The position numbers and the translations under genes were made by a program. From positions 75,500-139,499 of the forward strand of contig CAYNIW010000003.1 in the NCBI GenBank assembly GCA_964397545.1: a stretch of 64,000 nucleotides of DNA, read 5' to 3'. This document shows positions 16,762 to 26,020 of the stretch, piece by piece (within the stretch, counting starts at the first letter, position 1; every line of letters starts with the position of its first letter). The notes under the pieces were generated by a model. The model did no database searches. It saw nothing but the letters and a program-made list of their open reading frames with translations, and was not told the DNA's origin. The DNA is from JAFGIG01 sp964397545 (lineage in GTDB: Bacteria; SDB-A).

Positions 16762-17865
16762 TCAGTCGTTTACGCCGAAGCAAGTCCCAACCGATTTGGC
16801 CGATAGGACAAGATTACCGTCGGGCGGAACGAGTTTCAGCCCTTTTATCGCATCTTCAATGGGCACGTCAACTATGTCCTGTCCCTTGAGAGCGACCATT
16901 TTCCCGAACATACCCATGCTTATCAATCTCGACGCTTCCGTTCCGAACCTCGTTGAAAGTATTCTGTCAAAAGCGCTCGGAGAACCGCCTCTCTGCAGGT
17001 GCCCGAGAACCGTCACTCTCGTCTCGAGTCCTGTATTTTCCGTGATTTTTTGCGCAACGTAATTTCCGACACCCCCGAGCCTTTTAGGGTCTGTTCTCGT
17101 CGCGTCCTTGCCTTTGACGACGAGTTCCTCTTTCTCGGCATGAGCTCCCTCGGCTATTACCACGATGCTGAACCTCTTCCCTTTCCTGCTTCTCGACCTT
17201 ACTTTGTCGTAAACCGCCTCCCATTGAAACGGTATTTCAGGTATCAGAATGATGTCGCCTCCCCCCGCCAAGCCGGCCTGAAGCGCTATCCAACCCGCGT
17301 AGCGGCCCATGACTTCTATTACCATAACCCTGTGATGTGAAGACGCAGTGGTGTGGAGCCTGTCTATAGCTTCCGTCGCTATATCCACCGCTGTCATGAA
17401 CCCGAAAGTGACGTCCGTTCCCTGCAGGTCGTTGTCAATTGTCTTGGGAACGCCGACAATGTTCATACCCATATCTCCGAGTTTTTTGGCTATATTCATA
17501 GTGCCGTCTCCGCCTATCGCGACTACGGCGTCGAGTTCCCACTTTTCATAATTGAAGAGGACCTGTTTTGAAGCGTCTGAGATGTTCAGTTTCCCGTCGG
17601 GCATTGTGACGGGATAGCGGAAAGGGTCGGCTTTGTTCGAAGAACCGAGAATAGTCCCTCCGACGCTCAGTATCCCCGAGACCGAATTTTCGTCAAGGTC
17701 GATTTTCTTTGACTCAACGAAACCTTCAAAACCGTCCTCTATGCCGATAACATTCATACCCCACACGTTTATAGCGGATTTCGCGACTCCTCTTATGACC
17801 GCGTTCAATCCCGGACAGTCGCCTCCTCCGGTCAGTATTCCGATTTTTTTGGTTTTTAAAGACAT
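16762..17865 (-). CDS. pfkA: 6-phosphofructokinase (group III type)
   Basis: Phosphorylates fructose 6-phosphate to the 1,6-bisphosphate, the key step of glycolysis. Motifs: GILTGGGDCPGLNAVIRG at the N-terminus, GGDGTMNIA (G121) and GVPKTIDNDLQGTD (K141) for the phosphoryl donor and catalytic base, MGRYAGWIALQAGLAGG for the substrate site and GHLQRGGSPSAFDR. At the two donor-determining positions it has Gly (ATP-like) and Lys (as in pyrophosphate enzymes), the combination of group III enzymes that are mostly ATP-dependent. Length 367 fits group III rather than the 320-residue E. coli type. CGGAGGAGAG precedes the ATG. It lies upstream of trxA and the HAD gene. Confidence 0.95.
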   Translation of the reverse strand: MSLKTKKIGILTGGGDCPGLNAVIRGVAKSAINVWGMNVIGIEDGFEGFVESKKIDLDENSVSGILSVGGTILGSSNKADPFRYPVTMPDGKLNISDASKQVLFNYEKWELDAVVAIGGDGTMNIAKKLGDMGMNIVGVPKTIDNDLQGTDVTFGFMTAVDIATEAIDRLHTTASSHHRVMVIEVMGRYAGWIALQAGLAGGGDIILIPEIPFQWEAVYDKVRSRSRKGKRFSIVVIAEGAHAEKEELVVKGKDATRTDPKRLGGVGNYVAQKITENTGLETRVTVLGHLQRGGSPSAFDRILSTRFGTEASRLISMGMFGKMVALKGQDIVDVPIEDAIKGLKLVPPDGNLVLSAKSVGTCFGVND

Positions 17866-17882
17866 CTCTCCTCCGTTTTTTC

Positions 17883-17911
17883 TTGATATTTAAGAGTTAA
17901 AATTATAACAT
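17883..17911 (+). promoter_or_regulatory. Candidate promoter for the subtilase gene
   Basis: TTGATA (17883-17888) is followed at 15 bases by TATAAC (17904-17909) or at 17 bases by TAACAT (17906-17911). A strong ribosome site (TGGAGGA) lies just before the ATG at 17957. Spacing is ambiguous, so low confidence. Confidence 0.3.
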
Positions 17912-17956
17912 TATGTCGGTGAAAAAGAAAAATAACCTTTTATCTGGAGGAACAGA

Positions 17957-20005
17957 ATGAGGAGATTTGCTGTGTTTTTTGCTGTAGTTCTATTTGCCGC
18001 ATCTTTGTCTGGAGAGATGCTGCACAAGAGCGGAGAAGTCATAGTCAAGTTCAGGACGGATCTAAGAAGTTCCATATCACTCGAAAGCAACGGTTCTTTT
18101 GTGACGAGCGGTTTTGCTTTTGTCGATGCGGTTTTCAGCTCCTTCGAGGTCAAGTCATACAAACAGCTCATACCGGACTACGATTTCACGAAGACTCACG
18201 ACTACGGACTCGACATGATATACGTCTTTTACTGCTCTTCAGACCAGATGGCTATGTCGTCAATAGACGCTTTCATGACCTGCCCCGAGGTGGATTACGC
18301 CGAACCGAATTACATAATGGAGCATTTTACAAACAAGCACAGGACAGGATGGGAACCTTTTCTGACACCCAACGACCCCTATTACACCTATCAGTGGTTT
18401 CTTCCCCAGATAAGCGCACCCGCGGCTTGGGATATTCAAACCGGAAGCCACGGAAAAATAGTTTCAATAGTTGACGACGCGGTCGAAAGAGGACATGAAG
18501 ACCTGTCACCGAATTATATGACTGGTTACGACTATGTGGACAACGACAACGACCCCACGCCCCCAACGACGAGTGATGCCCACGGAACACACTGCTCGGG
18601 CTGTGCCGCTGCTAAAGGCAACAACTCTCTCGGAGTCGCGTCCATCGGCTTCAACGTAGGCCTTATAGGCGTCAGGACTGGATTATACACGACCGCCCTC
18701 ACTTCGGGGATTTATTTCTCTTCGCAGAACGGAGCTGACGCCCTCTCTCTGAGCTGGGGGGGGTATACGCCTTCGGCGACAATCGAAGCGGCAATAAACG
18801 ACGCCTTCAACAACTACGACGTCCTTGTCTTCGCCGCAGCAGCAAACGACAACATCAGCACACCGCCGTATCCTGCCTATTACACAAATGTTGTTGCCGT
18901 AGCAGCCTCGGATCAATACGACCAAAAAGCGAGCTTTTCAAACTACGGGACGTGGGTTGACATAACCGCCCCCGGAGTTCAGATAGCCTCGACGGTTCCG
19001 TTCGGAGGATACTCATACATGGACGGAACGTCTATGGCATGCCCTATAACAGCAGGCCTTGCCACCCTTGTCCGGTGCCAATTCCCCTCCGAGACAAACA
19101 CGCAGATAAGGACGAGACTATACAACTCCTGCGATCCCATGCCGACCTGTTCATATTACAACAACGGCTGGATGGGTGCCGGAAGGATAAACGCACAGCA
19201 AGCCCTCCAGGGAGGCGGAGGTGGAGGAGACACCACCGAGCTCGTCTATGACGACGGCAGTCCTTATGATAATTACTACTGGAGCGGCGCCGGCAGCGGT
19301 TCTGCCAACAGGATGACGATGCCCGCGACAAGAGGGACATACAAGCTCGTCTATGTGAAGATATATCTCGGAAACAACGGAGGCGGAAACAACAACTTCA
19401 ACCTCAAAGTCTGGAACTGGGGCGGAAGCCAGCCCGGCAGCGAAGTAGGCTCGTGGACAGCTACCGGCGGCGTCAGCAATCAGTGGAATATGTGGAATGT
19501 CAGCGCGTCAAATATTCAATACACTTCCAACACTAATTTCGTCGTCGGTATGATATACGACGGGACGAACATGCCTTCTTTCGGATACGACCAGACGGAC
19601 AACGGAAGAGCCTGGGACTACTATTCAACCACAGGCTGGGACCAATGGATCGAAACCTATTTCATGAGAGCCATAGTGGTCAGCCTCTCGACAGGCGTCG
19701 AAGAGGAAATCGGCAACGACGTGGTCATCTCATCACTCGGGTTTTATTCCTCATCTCCGGTTTTCAGCGATAATTCCACAATCAATTTCGAGCTTCCCTA
19801 TGAAGGCCAGACAAACATAAGCGTCTTCGACATGAGCGGCAGACACGTCAGAACTCTCGTTAATTCCTATCAGATGCCCGGAATGAAGAGAATAAGCTTT
19901 GACGGAAGGGACGACAGCGGAAATCTTCTGTCGAGCGGGGCATACATAGTCAACTTGACGACCTCGAAAGACAATAGAAGTATAAGACTTGTAAAGATAA
20001 ACTGA
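17957..20005 (+). CDS. Secreted subtilisin-like serine protease (S8) with C-terminal sorting domain
   Basis: Extracellular subtilase. Signal peptide 1-~20; a fervidolysin-like propeptide begins at KSGEVIVKFRTDL and runs to ~130; catalytic domain ~130-410 with D173 in SIVDDA, H209 in DAHGTHCSG, oxyanion Asn in AAAANDN and S359 in GTSMACP. A GGGGG linker (~418) leads to a beta-sandwich region (~430-575, rich in Gly, Asn and Trp, probably substrate- or surface-binding), then the FlgD-like sorting domain (~585-682) with ISVFDMSGRHVRTL and SSGAYIVNL, ending RLVKIN. Preceded by GGAGGA. A perfect hairpin follows 3 bases after the stop. Likely digests proteins outside the cell. Confidence 0.95.
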   Translation: MRRFAVFFAVVLFAASLSGEMLHKSGEVIVKFRTDLRSSISLESNGSFVTSGFAFVDAVFSSFEVKSYKQLIPDYDFTKTHDYGLDMIYVFYCSSDQMAMSSIDAFMTCPEVDYAEPNYIMEHFTNKHRTGWEPFLTPNDPYYTYQWFLPQISAPAAWDIQTGSHGKIVSIVDDAVERGHEDLSPNYMTGYDYVDNDNDPTPPTTSDAHGTHCSGCAAAKGNNSLGVASIGFNVGLIGVRTGLYTTALTSGIYFSSQNGADALSLSWGGYTPSATIEAAINDAFNNYDVLVFAAAANDNISTPPYPAYYTNVVAVAASDQYDQKASFSNYGTWVDITAPGVQIASTVPFGGYSYMDGTSMACPITAGLATLVRCQFPSETNTQIRTRLYNSCDPMPTCSYYNNGWMGAGRINAQQALQGGGGGGDTTELVYDDGSPYDNYYWSGAGSGSANRMTMPATRGTYKLVYVKIYLGNNGGGNNNFNLKVWNWGGSQPGSEVGSWTATGGVSNQWNMWNVSASNIQYTSNTNFVVGMIYDGTNMPSFGYDQTDNGRAWDYYSTTGWDQWIETYFMRAIVVSLSTGVEEEIGNDVVISSLGFYSSSPVFSDNSTINFELPYEGQTNISVFDMSGRHVRTLVNSYQMPGMKRISFDGRDDSGNLLSSGAYIVNLTTSKDNRSIRLVKIN

Positions 20006-20008
20006 TAT

Positions 20009-20034
20009 TTAAGGGAGGGTTTTCCCTCCCTTAA
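20009..20034. terminator. Perfect 11-bp hairpin after the subtilase gene
   Basis: Stem 20009-20019 pairs with 20024-20034 around a TTTT loop. No T-run follows on the plus strand, so it is either a weak terminator or a 3'-end-protecting hairpin. The next gene starts 13 bases after it. Confidence 0.5.
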
Positions 20035-20046
20035 TATAAGAAATTT

Positions 20047-21048
20047 ATGAAAGACAACGATATAGATTGCGCTGAGAAAATACGTGAGCTCGAAGCTAAA
20101 ATAGCCGAGCTCGAAAAACTCGGAACCGAATCAGAGCTCTCAGAGAGCGCTCTTTGGGAAAACGAAAAGAAATACAGAGTTCTTTTCGAATCTCTTCCCG
20201 ACGGGGTCTTTCATATGATAGACGTAGTAATAGACTGCAATTCTCAGGCGTGTAGAATTTTCGGTTCTTCGAAAGAAGACATAATCGGCAGTATGCTTTC
20301 GGATTTTTCTCCCGACTTCCAACCGGAGGGCGGAAACTCCAAGGAAGCTCTGGAAACTTTTATAGACCAGACTTTTAAGAACAAACCTCAGAGTTTCGAT
20401 TGGCAGTTTTTCAAAAAAGACGGCTCAAAAATCTACTGCGAAGTGAGCCTTAACAGGATCTTTATCGGCGGTGAAGATATAATACAGGCAATAATAAGAG
20501 ACGTCACGGAGAGAAGGAATTTTATAGAACAGCTCAAATCCAAAAATGAGGAACTCGAAAATATAAATCTGCGCCTAAAAGAAATAGTAAAAGCCTCTAA
20601 AAAAGTAATTCTTCGCTCCAAACTCAACGAAATTGGTAAACAACTGCTTTCGGAGATAACAAAAAAGATGTCCTCCGAGGGAGGGAGTCTGTTCCTCGTG
20701 AAGGAAGACGGTCTTGTCCTGCTCGACACTCTCGACAAAGGTCATGTCCCCGAAAAAATCCCATTTCCACTCAGAGAAGGCTCTATTTTCGAGAAAGTTT
20801 TAATGACAAAAGAACCTCTGCTCATCAGGGACATCGGCGAAGAAAAAGACACCACTTCGAGCGGCTGGAAACACTATAAAAACAGCTCGCTGATGGCGTA
20901 TCCGCTCTTTGACGAAACCGACGAACTGATAGGAATAATCTCCCTGCACAACAAACTTGCTCCGCCGTTCACTAAAGTGGATCTGGAACTCGCCTCTATA
21001 GTAGTATCCTACGCTTGGCAGAGCATTCTGGACCGCCATCAGATTTAG
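20047..21048 (+). CDS. PAS-GAF sensory protein without output domain
   Basis: Cytosolic sensor. A coiled coil (~1-40, heptads rich in Glu/Leu) leads into a PAS domain (~43-155) with YRVLFESLPDGVF, FKKDGSKIYCEVS and IRDVTERR, then a second coiled coil (~157-190, QLKSKNEELENINLRLKEI) and a GAF domain (~190-330) with EGGSLFLV, LREGSIFEKVL and LMAYPLFDETDELIGIISLHN. There is no histidine kinase, GGDEF or helix-turn-helix part; the frame stops after the GAF helix. It could signal by binding a partner. The start has no clear ribosome site. Convergent with the giant P-loop protein. Ligand unknown. Confidence 0.8.
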   Translation: MKDNDIDCAEKIRELEAKIAELEKLGTESELSESALWENEKKYRVLFESLPDGVFHMIDVVIDCNSQACRIFGSSKEDIIGSMLSDFSPDFQPEGGNSKEALETFIDQTFKNKPQSFDWQFFKKDGSKIYCEVSLNRIFIGGEDIIQAIIRDVTERRNFIEQLKSKNEELENINLRLKEIVKASKKVILRSKLNEIGKQLLSEITKKMSSEGGSLFLVKEDGLVLLDTLDKGHVPEKIPFPLREGSIFEKVLMTKEPLLIRDIGEEKDTTSSGWKHYKNSSLMAYPLFDETDELIGIISLHNKLAPPFTKVDLELASIVVSYAWQSILDRHQI

Positions 21049-21067
21049 CTAAAAGAAAATCTTTTCC

Positions 21068-24000
21068 TCAAAACGGGAGTTCAGGGACTTTTCTAATGGA
21101 TTCGGAGAGTTTTCCCGAGTTTCCTTCTTTTACAAGAGAAATCATGGCCAGGCGCACGGCAAGCAGATTAAAACTCGGCAAATACATCTTTAGGGTATCG
21201 AGAACATTTTCCCTGCCCGGGAAACCCGAACCTGTCAAAGCCATGTAAAGGGAATTCACTGAGTCCTCTCTGAATTCAGGAGCCATGTAAGACATCATCA
21301 TATATTTTTTAAGTTGGGGAAGAAGATTTTCTCTTATGAACATTATGAATATGTCCTCGAGTGTTCTTCTCCTGTTCTTTCGGTTTTGAATTCTTTCAGC
21401 CATTTCAAACATTGCCCTCAGCATCCGAATGTTTTTTGCCGATTCGCCCTTTTTCATTGAGTCTATTGTCATTAGTGCCTTCATACCCGCTTTTCTCTCT
21501 TCGCAGGGGATTTCATTGTTGATTTTTTCCGCTCTTTCGATATCTCCTCTTATTATCAAGTTCCTTACGTATTCGGAGTAAGCTTCGGATTTCTCAGTCG
21601 GATCTTCAATATATTTCAGCAGATCATAAACGTGATTTGACAGTTCAAGAGCTCTCTGACCATATCCTTTTTGAAGCATCCAGTTCTCAAGAAACATAAT
21701 TGTCTGAAATTTCTCAAAAGGGTCTTTTATCTTTTCCGAGACTTCTATCGCCTTATCTACTAAATCATTTTTGAGGAGACAAGATGCGATTTCAGACAAA
21801 GCTCTCGATTTTTGCTTCTCGCAAGAAATGGAATCGGACAATGTAAAAGACATGTTTAAGACTCTTTCGTAATCTTCCTTGTCTTTCCCGGAAAACGCCG
21901 CACAGGCGATCTGGGTGAGTAAAACTGTTTTTTTCACGTTGTCCTGCATTTTTTCTGAAAAAAACAAAGCATTTGTATAATCGCGTCTTTTCGCAAAATT
22001 CAGAGCGATTACTGCGACTGTTTCTTTTTTCATCCATTCCTGGGAAATTGCGTCAACTACTCCCAAAGACTCTTCAGGTCCTATAAGCAGAGCTGTTTTT
22101 TCGGCAATTTTCGACAATGAATCGTCGCTCTCGATTTGGCTGTCTATATTTTTCAACAATTCCAGCGCTTTTCTTTTTTCTCCGTTCAGCATATAACTCC
22201 AAGCAATTTCAGTTTGAATTCCGGTTTTCACGGGTGACTCGGCGAGGTTCTCAGAAATTTCAGCAACACTTGGAATTTGCGAAGACTCTATGAAAAATTT
22301 CACAAGAGATTCGAGTAATTCCGCTTTGCATCTGAATTCTTCAGGATTTTCAATGAATTGGTAAGTCATAGTCAAATTCATGGATCTTGTCAGGTGATCT
22401 GAAATGTCCTTTAGAAGCTGGGTTTTAAGAGAGCTTCCTCCTAAAAAGCTTTTTTCGGAAAGGTCCTCCGCCATCTGAATGAGAACGGTTTCAGCCTCGT
22501 CCTTTTCCGACATTGCGCAAGCTATAAGCGACAGGACTCTTAGGTGAGCACTCAGATCGAGTTTCATTTTTTTCAAAAGCTCTGCCGCTGTGCTAAAAAA
22601 CAGTTTTCTTTTATCCCTGTCTTCAATTTCTTTTCCGAACCTGACAATTTTCAAAAATATTTCAATTTTTTCACTCTGGTTTTCGAGTGTAATGATTTTC
22701 TTGTGTGCTTTTTCCAAATCGCCTGAAACGAGAAAATTAAAAATCTTTTTCTCGTGATCATTCTTTTCTCTCTCGGAGTCATCAGGGACAGGCAGTGGGA
22801 TGTCCCGGGATTCCTCATTCGAAGCGCTGTTTCTGGATATCTCAAAGAGAGTCTGAAATCTATACCCAAAATACGGTATTTTATCCGCGGTCTCAAGAGC
22901 TTTTTCTGTCATTCCGTTTTTATAGAGATTTTTTGCAACATGGGACAAAGCGCTCGATTTGTAAATATTGTCGGGCATATCCGCTATCAATTGCATGGCT
23001 TTTTCGTTTTCTTTGATGGAAGATAAGTGTTTTGCTATTTCTGAAATCGCCCAAGATTTCATCTCGTGGTCATCTGCGGCAATTCTTTCCAGGATCTTCA
23101 GTCCCTTCTCTAGTTCCAGGACTGAGGTTTTTACTGCTATTTGAGCCACTGTCTTGTTTTTTAGATAAGCATCGTCTATTTTATCGGTCAATCTGAGAGC
23201 TTTATTCATATAAAGATTACCGTTTTGAGCCTCGTCGTTTTTCTGAGAATAAGAAACAGCGACGAAAGACAGTGCAGAAAACCTGTCATGTGGATCGTCA
23301 ATACTTTCAGCTATGGAAAGAGCTTCTTCAAGACGGCCTATTGAAGACATCTTTTTAGAGACAAACGACAGAACAGAAGACCTGTTGAACGTCTCTTCAG
23401 TCGTCATCAAAATTCTCATGGCTTTGGAAGGGTCATCGGATTGGGCGAGAATCATTGCTATTTCTGAATATTTACGAGCCCGTGCTGCAGGGTCGTATAT
23501 CTTACTTGCGAGCGCAAAAGCGCCGTCAGGATCTTTATAAGCGAGCATTTCATCAGTTATTCTGAGAATGATTTTATCTTTCTCTTCGCTTTGGATAACG
23601 CCGAGAGTCAGAAATCTCCAGACATCTTCGGAGTTTTCTTCACAGAGAACTTTGTGAGCCCAGAAAGCCATGAATTTATCTGAAAAATAATATCTCCAAT
23701 CAGCGGTTCCTTCTGAAAGTCTGGTGAAGACAACATTGAATAAGCTTTTTATGACGGCTCTGTTTTTTTCAATGTCCTGATTTTTTTTCCCGGAAAGTCC
23801 CAAAGAAATTAACACAGCGAAACCGTAATAGCTGACATCGTCTAGCTTGTTCATTATCTGTAAAGCTTCCTTAAGATCTTCCGGTTTTTCCCTGAAAAAC
23901 TTTCGGAAAAAATACGCGATACTTTCGTTTTCCTTGCTTTTAGCTGAAGTCATCTCTTCAGAAAAAAGAAGAAGAGATAAAAGCTCACTCTCAGTGTCTG

Positions 24001-25195
24001 AAGTCCTGGGAGAGATCATAGTGTTTTGAATAACAGCTTCCGATATCAAGCCTGCCGGGATATAAGAATCGGAAGTCTGAATATACATATCCGCAGCGAA
24101 TGATTTAAGGGTATCCGGGTCAATTCTTTTTCCCATTTTCAATTTTTCAGACCAGGCAAATGCCAGAATCCTGTATATATCCTTTCTCAATTCTGCAGGG
24201 ACATCGTCTTTTGCTTCTCTCAGGAAGTTTTCGGATTTTGAGGAAATCTCTTCTATCTCCTTTGAAAATTCCCTTCTGACGAACCTTCTGAATGATGGAA
24301 AAATCAAACTGTATAAAAAATCACCGTCACTCGAATTTTTCTTTTCGACAAGTCCGGCCAACCTGTCGGCAGTCCCGGCAATATTTTTCTGTCCTGCGCC
24401 TGATAAAAACGAAAGCAGTTTTCCGGAGACGGGATAGGGGCAAAGGGAAAGATGTTTTACCATGACAGCTTCGTCAACTCTGTCTTTGTCAGAAAAAACG
24501 TAACGGCATATCTTTCCGTAGGAGGCATCTAAATCATAAAAATTCTCAGATTCTGTGCTCCGGGTTATTTTCTGCGCTGTTGCAGACACTAAGAGACTCA
24601 ACGGCGTCGCTTCCGAAGACGGCGTCTCCGGTAAATCGTCTTTTTTCATATTCATTAGTTCAATTTCAGTTTTTTCCCATGTATCGCACCATGAAAGTAA
24701 TAACCGGTCAGGATCAGAAGAAATTAGGGTCTTGAACCATTTGCCGGAATCCGGCAAAAACCTTGTGATTGGGGGATATTTTTCGGCATTATCAATTATG
24801 AAAAGTGTTTTTGCGGGATTTTCAAAACCATTGACTGTGCTAAAACGGTCATAAAGTCTCCGGGTTTTATCCAAGACGGTTTCGCCTCTTTCAAAACCTT
24901 TGAGTCCATAAACACTGTCTAAGGTCGCGGATATTAGATCCAGAAACTCCGATGGAAGCGCAATCTTTTTCAAATCGTCTATTGCATATTTGCAAACCTT
25001 GTAACCTGTCTTTTCTACTTCTTCGCTTTTAAGAAAAGAATCAAGGAGAAAAGACTTGCCCGATCCTGACTCGCCGGTCAAAAAAAATACTTTTTTTTCA
25101 CTTTTTAAAAAGTCGATCAGGGCTGAAATGTCAGGCGCGGGAGTCTCGACAGATTTCTTTTCAGGGGTTTTCGTCTGCCTTTTTTTTGATTTCAA
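21068..25195 (-). CDS. Giant P-loop ATPase with ~1000-residue alpha-solenoid (STAND-like)
   Basis: Of 1375 residues, the first ~270 hold an AAA/STAND-type NTPase: Walker A GESGSGKS at 41-48, Walker B-like LFIIDNAE near 150, then a winged-helix-like stretch. The rest is an array of ~35-residue helical hairpins with a repeated pattern of 'EKAL..A..I.D...R...LS.IA..L', TPR-like in spacing (for example IEDPTEKSEAYSEYV, IDDPHDRFSALSFVA). No signal peptide or membrane helix, so cytosolic. This is the layout of regulatory or effector STAND proteins, where the solenoid senses a ligand and the NTPase switches; no effector domain is seen at the N-terminus. The gene for a small outer-membrane protein ends 3 bases before its ATG, so they are co-expressed. 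Function unknown. Confidence 0.7.
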   Translation of the reverse strand: MKSKKRQTKTPEKKSVETPAPDISALIDFLKSEKKVFFLTGESGSGKSFLLDSFLKSEEVEKTGYKVCKYAIDDLKKIALPSEFLDLISATLDSVYGLKGFERGETVLDKTRRLYDRFSTVNGFENPAKTLFIIDNAEKYPPITRFLPDSGKWFKTLISSDPDRLLLSWCDTWEKTEIELMNMKKDDLPETPSSEATPLSLLVSATAQKITRSTESENFYDLDASYGKICRYVFSDKDRVDEAVMVKHLSLCPYPVSGKLLSFLSGAGQKNIAGTADRLAGLVEKKNSSDGDFLYSLIFPSFRRFVRREFSKEIEEISSKSENFLREAKDDVPAELRKDIYRILAFAWSEKLKMGKRIDPDTLKSFAADMYIQTSDSYIPAGLISEAVIQNTMISPRTSDTESELLSLLLFSEEMTSAKSKENESIAYFFRKFFREKPEDLKEALQIMNKLDDVSYYGFAVLISLGLSGKKNQDIEKNRAVIKSLFNVVFTRLSEGTADWRYYFSDKFMAFWAHKVLCEENSEDVWRFLTLGVIQSEEKDKIILRITDEMLAYKDPDGAFALASKIYDPAARARKYSEIAMILAQSDDPSKAMRILMTTEETFNRSSVLSFVSKKMSSIGRLEEALSIAESIDDPHDRFSALSFVAVSYSQKNDEAQNGNLYMNKALRLTDKIDDAYLKNKTVAQIAVKTSVLELEKGLKILERIAADDHEMKSWAISEIAKHLSSIKENEKAMQLIADMPDNIYKSSALSHVAKNLYKNGMTEKALETADKIPYFGYRFQTLFEISRNSASNEESRDIPLPVPDDSEREKNDHEKKIFNFLVSGDLEKAHKKIITLENQSEKIEIFLKIVRFGKEIEDRDKRKLFFSTAAELLKKMKLDLSAHLRVLSLIACAMSEKDEAETVLIQMAEDLSEKSFLGGSSLKTQLLKDISDHLTRSMNLTMTYQFIENPEEFRCKAELLESLVKFFIESSQIPSVAEISENLAESPVKTGIQTEIAWSYMLNGEKRKALELLKNIDSQIESDDSLSKIAEKTALLIGPEESLGVVDAISQEWMKKETVAVIALNFAKRRDYTNALFFSEKMQDNVKKTVLLTQIACAAFSGKDKEDYERVLNMSFTLSDSISCEKQKSRALSEIASCLLKNDLVDKAIEVSEKIKDPFEKFQTIMFLENWMLQKGYGQRALELSNHVYDLLKYIEDPTEKSEAYSEYVRNLIIRGDIERAEKINNEIPCEERKAGMKALMTIDSMKKGESAKNIRMLRAMFEMAERIQNRKNRRRTLEDIFIMFIRENLLPQLKKYMMMSYMAPEFREDSVNSLYMALTGSGFPGRENVLDTLKMYLPSFNLLAVRLAMISLVKEGNSGKLSESIRKVPELPF

Positions 25196-25198
25196 CTT

Positions 25199-25813
25199 CT
25201 AAAAAAATCCTCCGACGGAAACATAAAAACTCAAAGTCTTTATCTCTTCGGAGCCTGTTTTTCTGTAGTCATAATCCAGCGATAAATTCAAATGTTCAGG
25301 GTATGATACCATCCATGGAATACCTGCTCCTATTCCGGCTGACAAGCCGTATCCGTAGGGCGTCATACCGTCGTATCCCAAATCTGTGTTGAATTTTGTC
25401 TTTGAAAATCCGTTCAAAACGTGAAAATATGCACCTCTTCCGGCGCAGGAAAAAGGATAAACAGCCAGATCCAATCCGAATGTTCCGGAGAGTATTTCAG
25501 CATTCGCGCCGTATCCGGTCAAACTGCTTTTGTAATACCTTTCGTAAAAGACATTGGTCATGAATCCTATTAAAGTGCTTCTGTTGAGCCAGGGAATGTA
25601 AATCCCCGCTTTTCCCGACAGGCAGTAGTTATTTAATTCGAGAGAATTTTTTTCTTCTTCTATTCTGCGGGATATTTCATTGGGAAGGTATGTTTTTGAA
25701 TATCCTATTCCGATAAGTCCGTAAAAACTCTTGACCCTCAAGTCAACTCCTGAATAACGCTCCGTTTGAGACAAAAGAGAAAACGGCAGCAAAATAATAA
25801 ATATAAGTTTCAT
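25199..25813 (-). CDS. Small outer-membrane beta-barrel protein, unknown
   Basis: A 204-residue protein with a short signal peptide (MKLIFIILLPFSLLSQ) and alternating hydrophobic/polar strands rich in Gly, Tyr and aromatic residues (YGLIGIGYSKTYL, YGYGLSAGIGAG, LNLSLDYDYRKTG), ending in GGFF. The terminal phenylalanine and strand pattern are those of 8-10-stranded outer-membrane barrels (OmpX/OmpW size). It is the first gene of a pair with the giant P-loop/solenoid protein. Ribosome site GAGGTAAA before the ATG. No family name was recognised. Confidence 0.6.
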   Translation of the reverse strand: MKLIFIILLPFSLLSQTERYSGVDLRVKSFYGLIGIGYSKTYLPNEISRRIEEEKNSLELNNYCLSGKAGIYIPWLNRSTLIGFMTNVFYERYYKSSLTGYGANAEILSGTFGLDLAVYPFSCAGRGAYFHVLNGFSKTKFNTDLGYDGMTPYGYGLSAGIGAGIPWMVSYPEHLNLSLDYDYRKTGSEEIKTLSFYVSVGGFF

Positions 25814-25864
25814 TTTACCTCGTCTGAATAAAGATTTTAGAAATGTTTTATATATCAGATAAAA

Positions 25865-25881
25865 AGCCTTGTGGCAAGGCT
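25865..25881 (-). promoter_or_regulatory. Inverted repeat in the leader/promoter of the outer-membrane protein operon
   Basis: A 7-bp perfect inverted repeat, AGCCTTG (25865-25871) with CAAGGCT (25875-25881), loop TGG. Read on the minus strand it is followed by five Ts (like a terminator/attenuator ~50 bases before the ATG). Alternatively TTGCCA (25877-25872) within it is a -35 with TATATA (25854-25849) 17 bases on, and the repeat is an operator. Confidence 0.35.
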
Positions 25882-25944
25882 GTTATGAACAGGATCAATG
25901 CCATTATTAGAAAAGATCTTTGACCGGGCGATTTACAATTAAGA

Positions 25945-25972
25945 TTGAATATTGTAATTAATGTGTTAAAAT
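25945..25972 (+). promoter_or_regulatory. Candidate promoter for nifJ
   Basis: TTGAAT (25945-25950), 16-base spacer, TAAAAT (25967-25972), identical -35 and spacing to the box before the PrsW gene. Start expected near 25979, with a ~42-base leader ending in CCGGAGGA before the ATG. Confidence 0.5.
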
Positions 25973-26020
25973 AAATAAAATTGTTATATTTTTCACTTTA
26001 ATATTCAATCCGGAGGATTT

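Noticed and set aside
21068..25195. Defence-system effector in the giant P-loop protein
   Set aside because: No nuclease, TIR, protease or membrane effector motif was found; the claim is kept as a question only.
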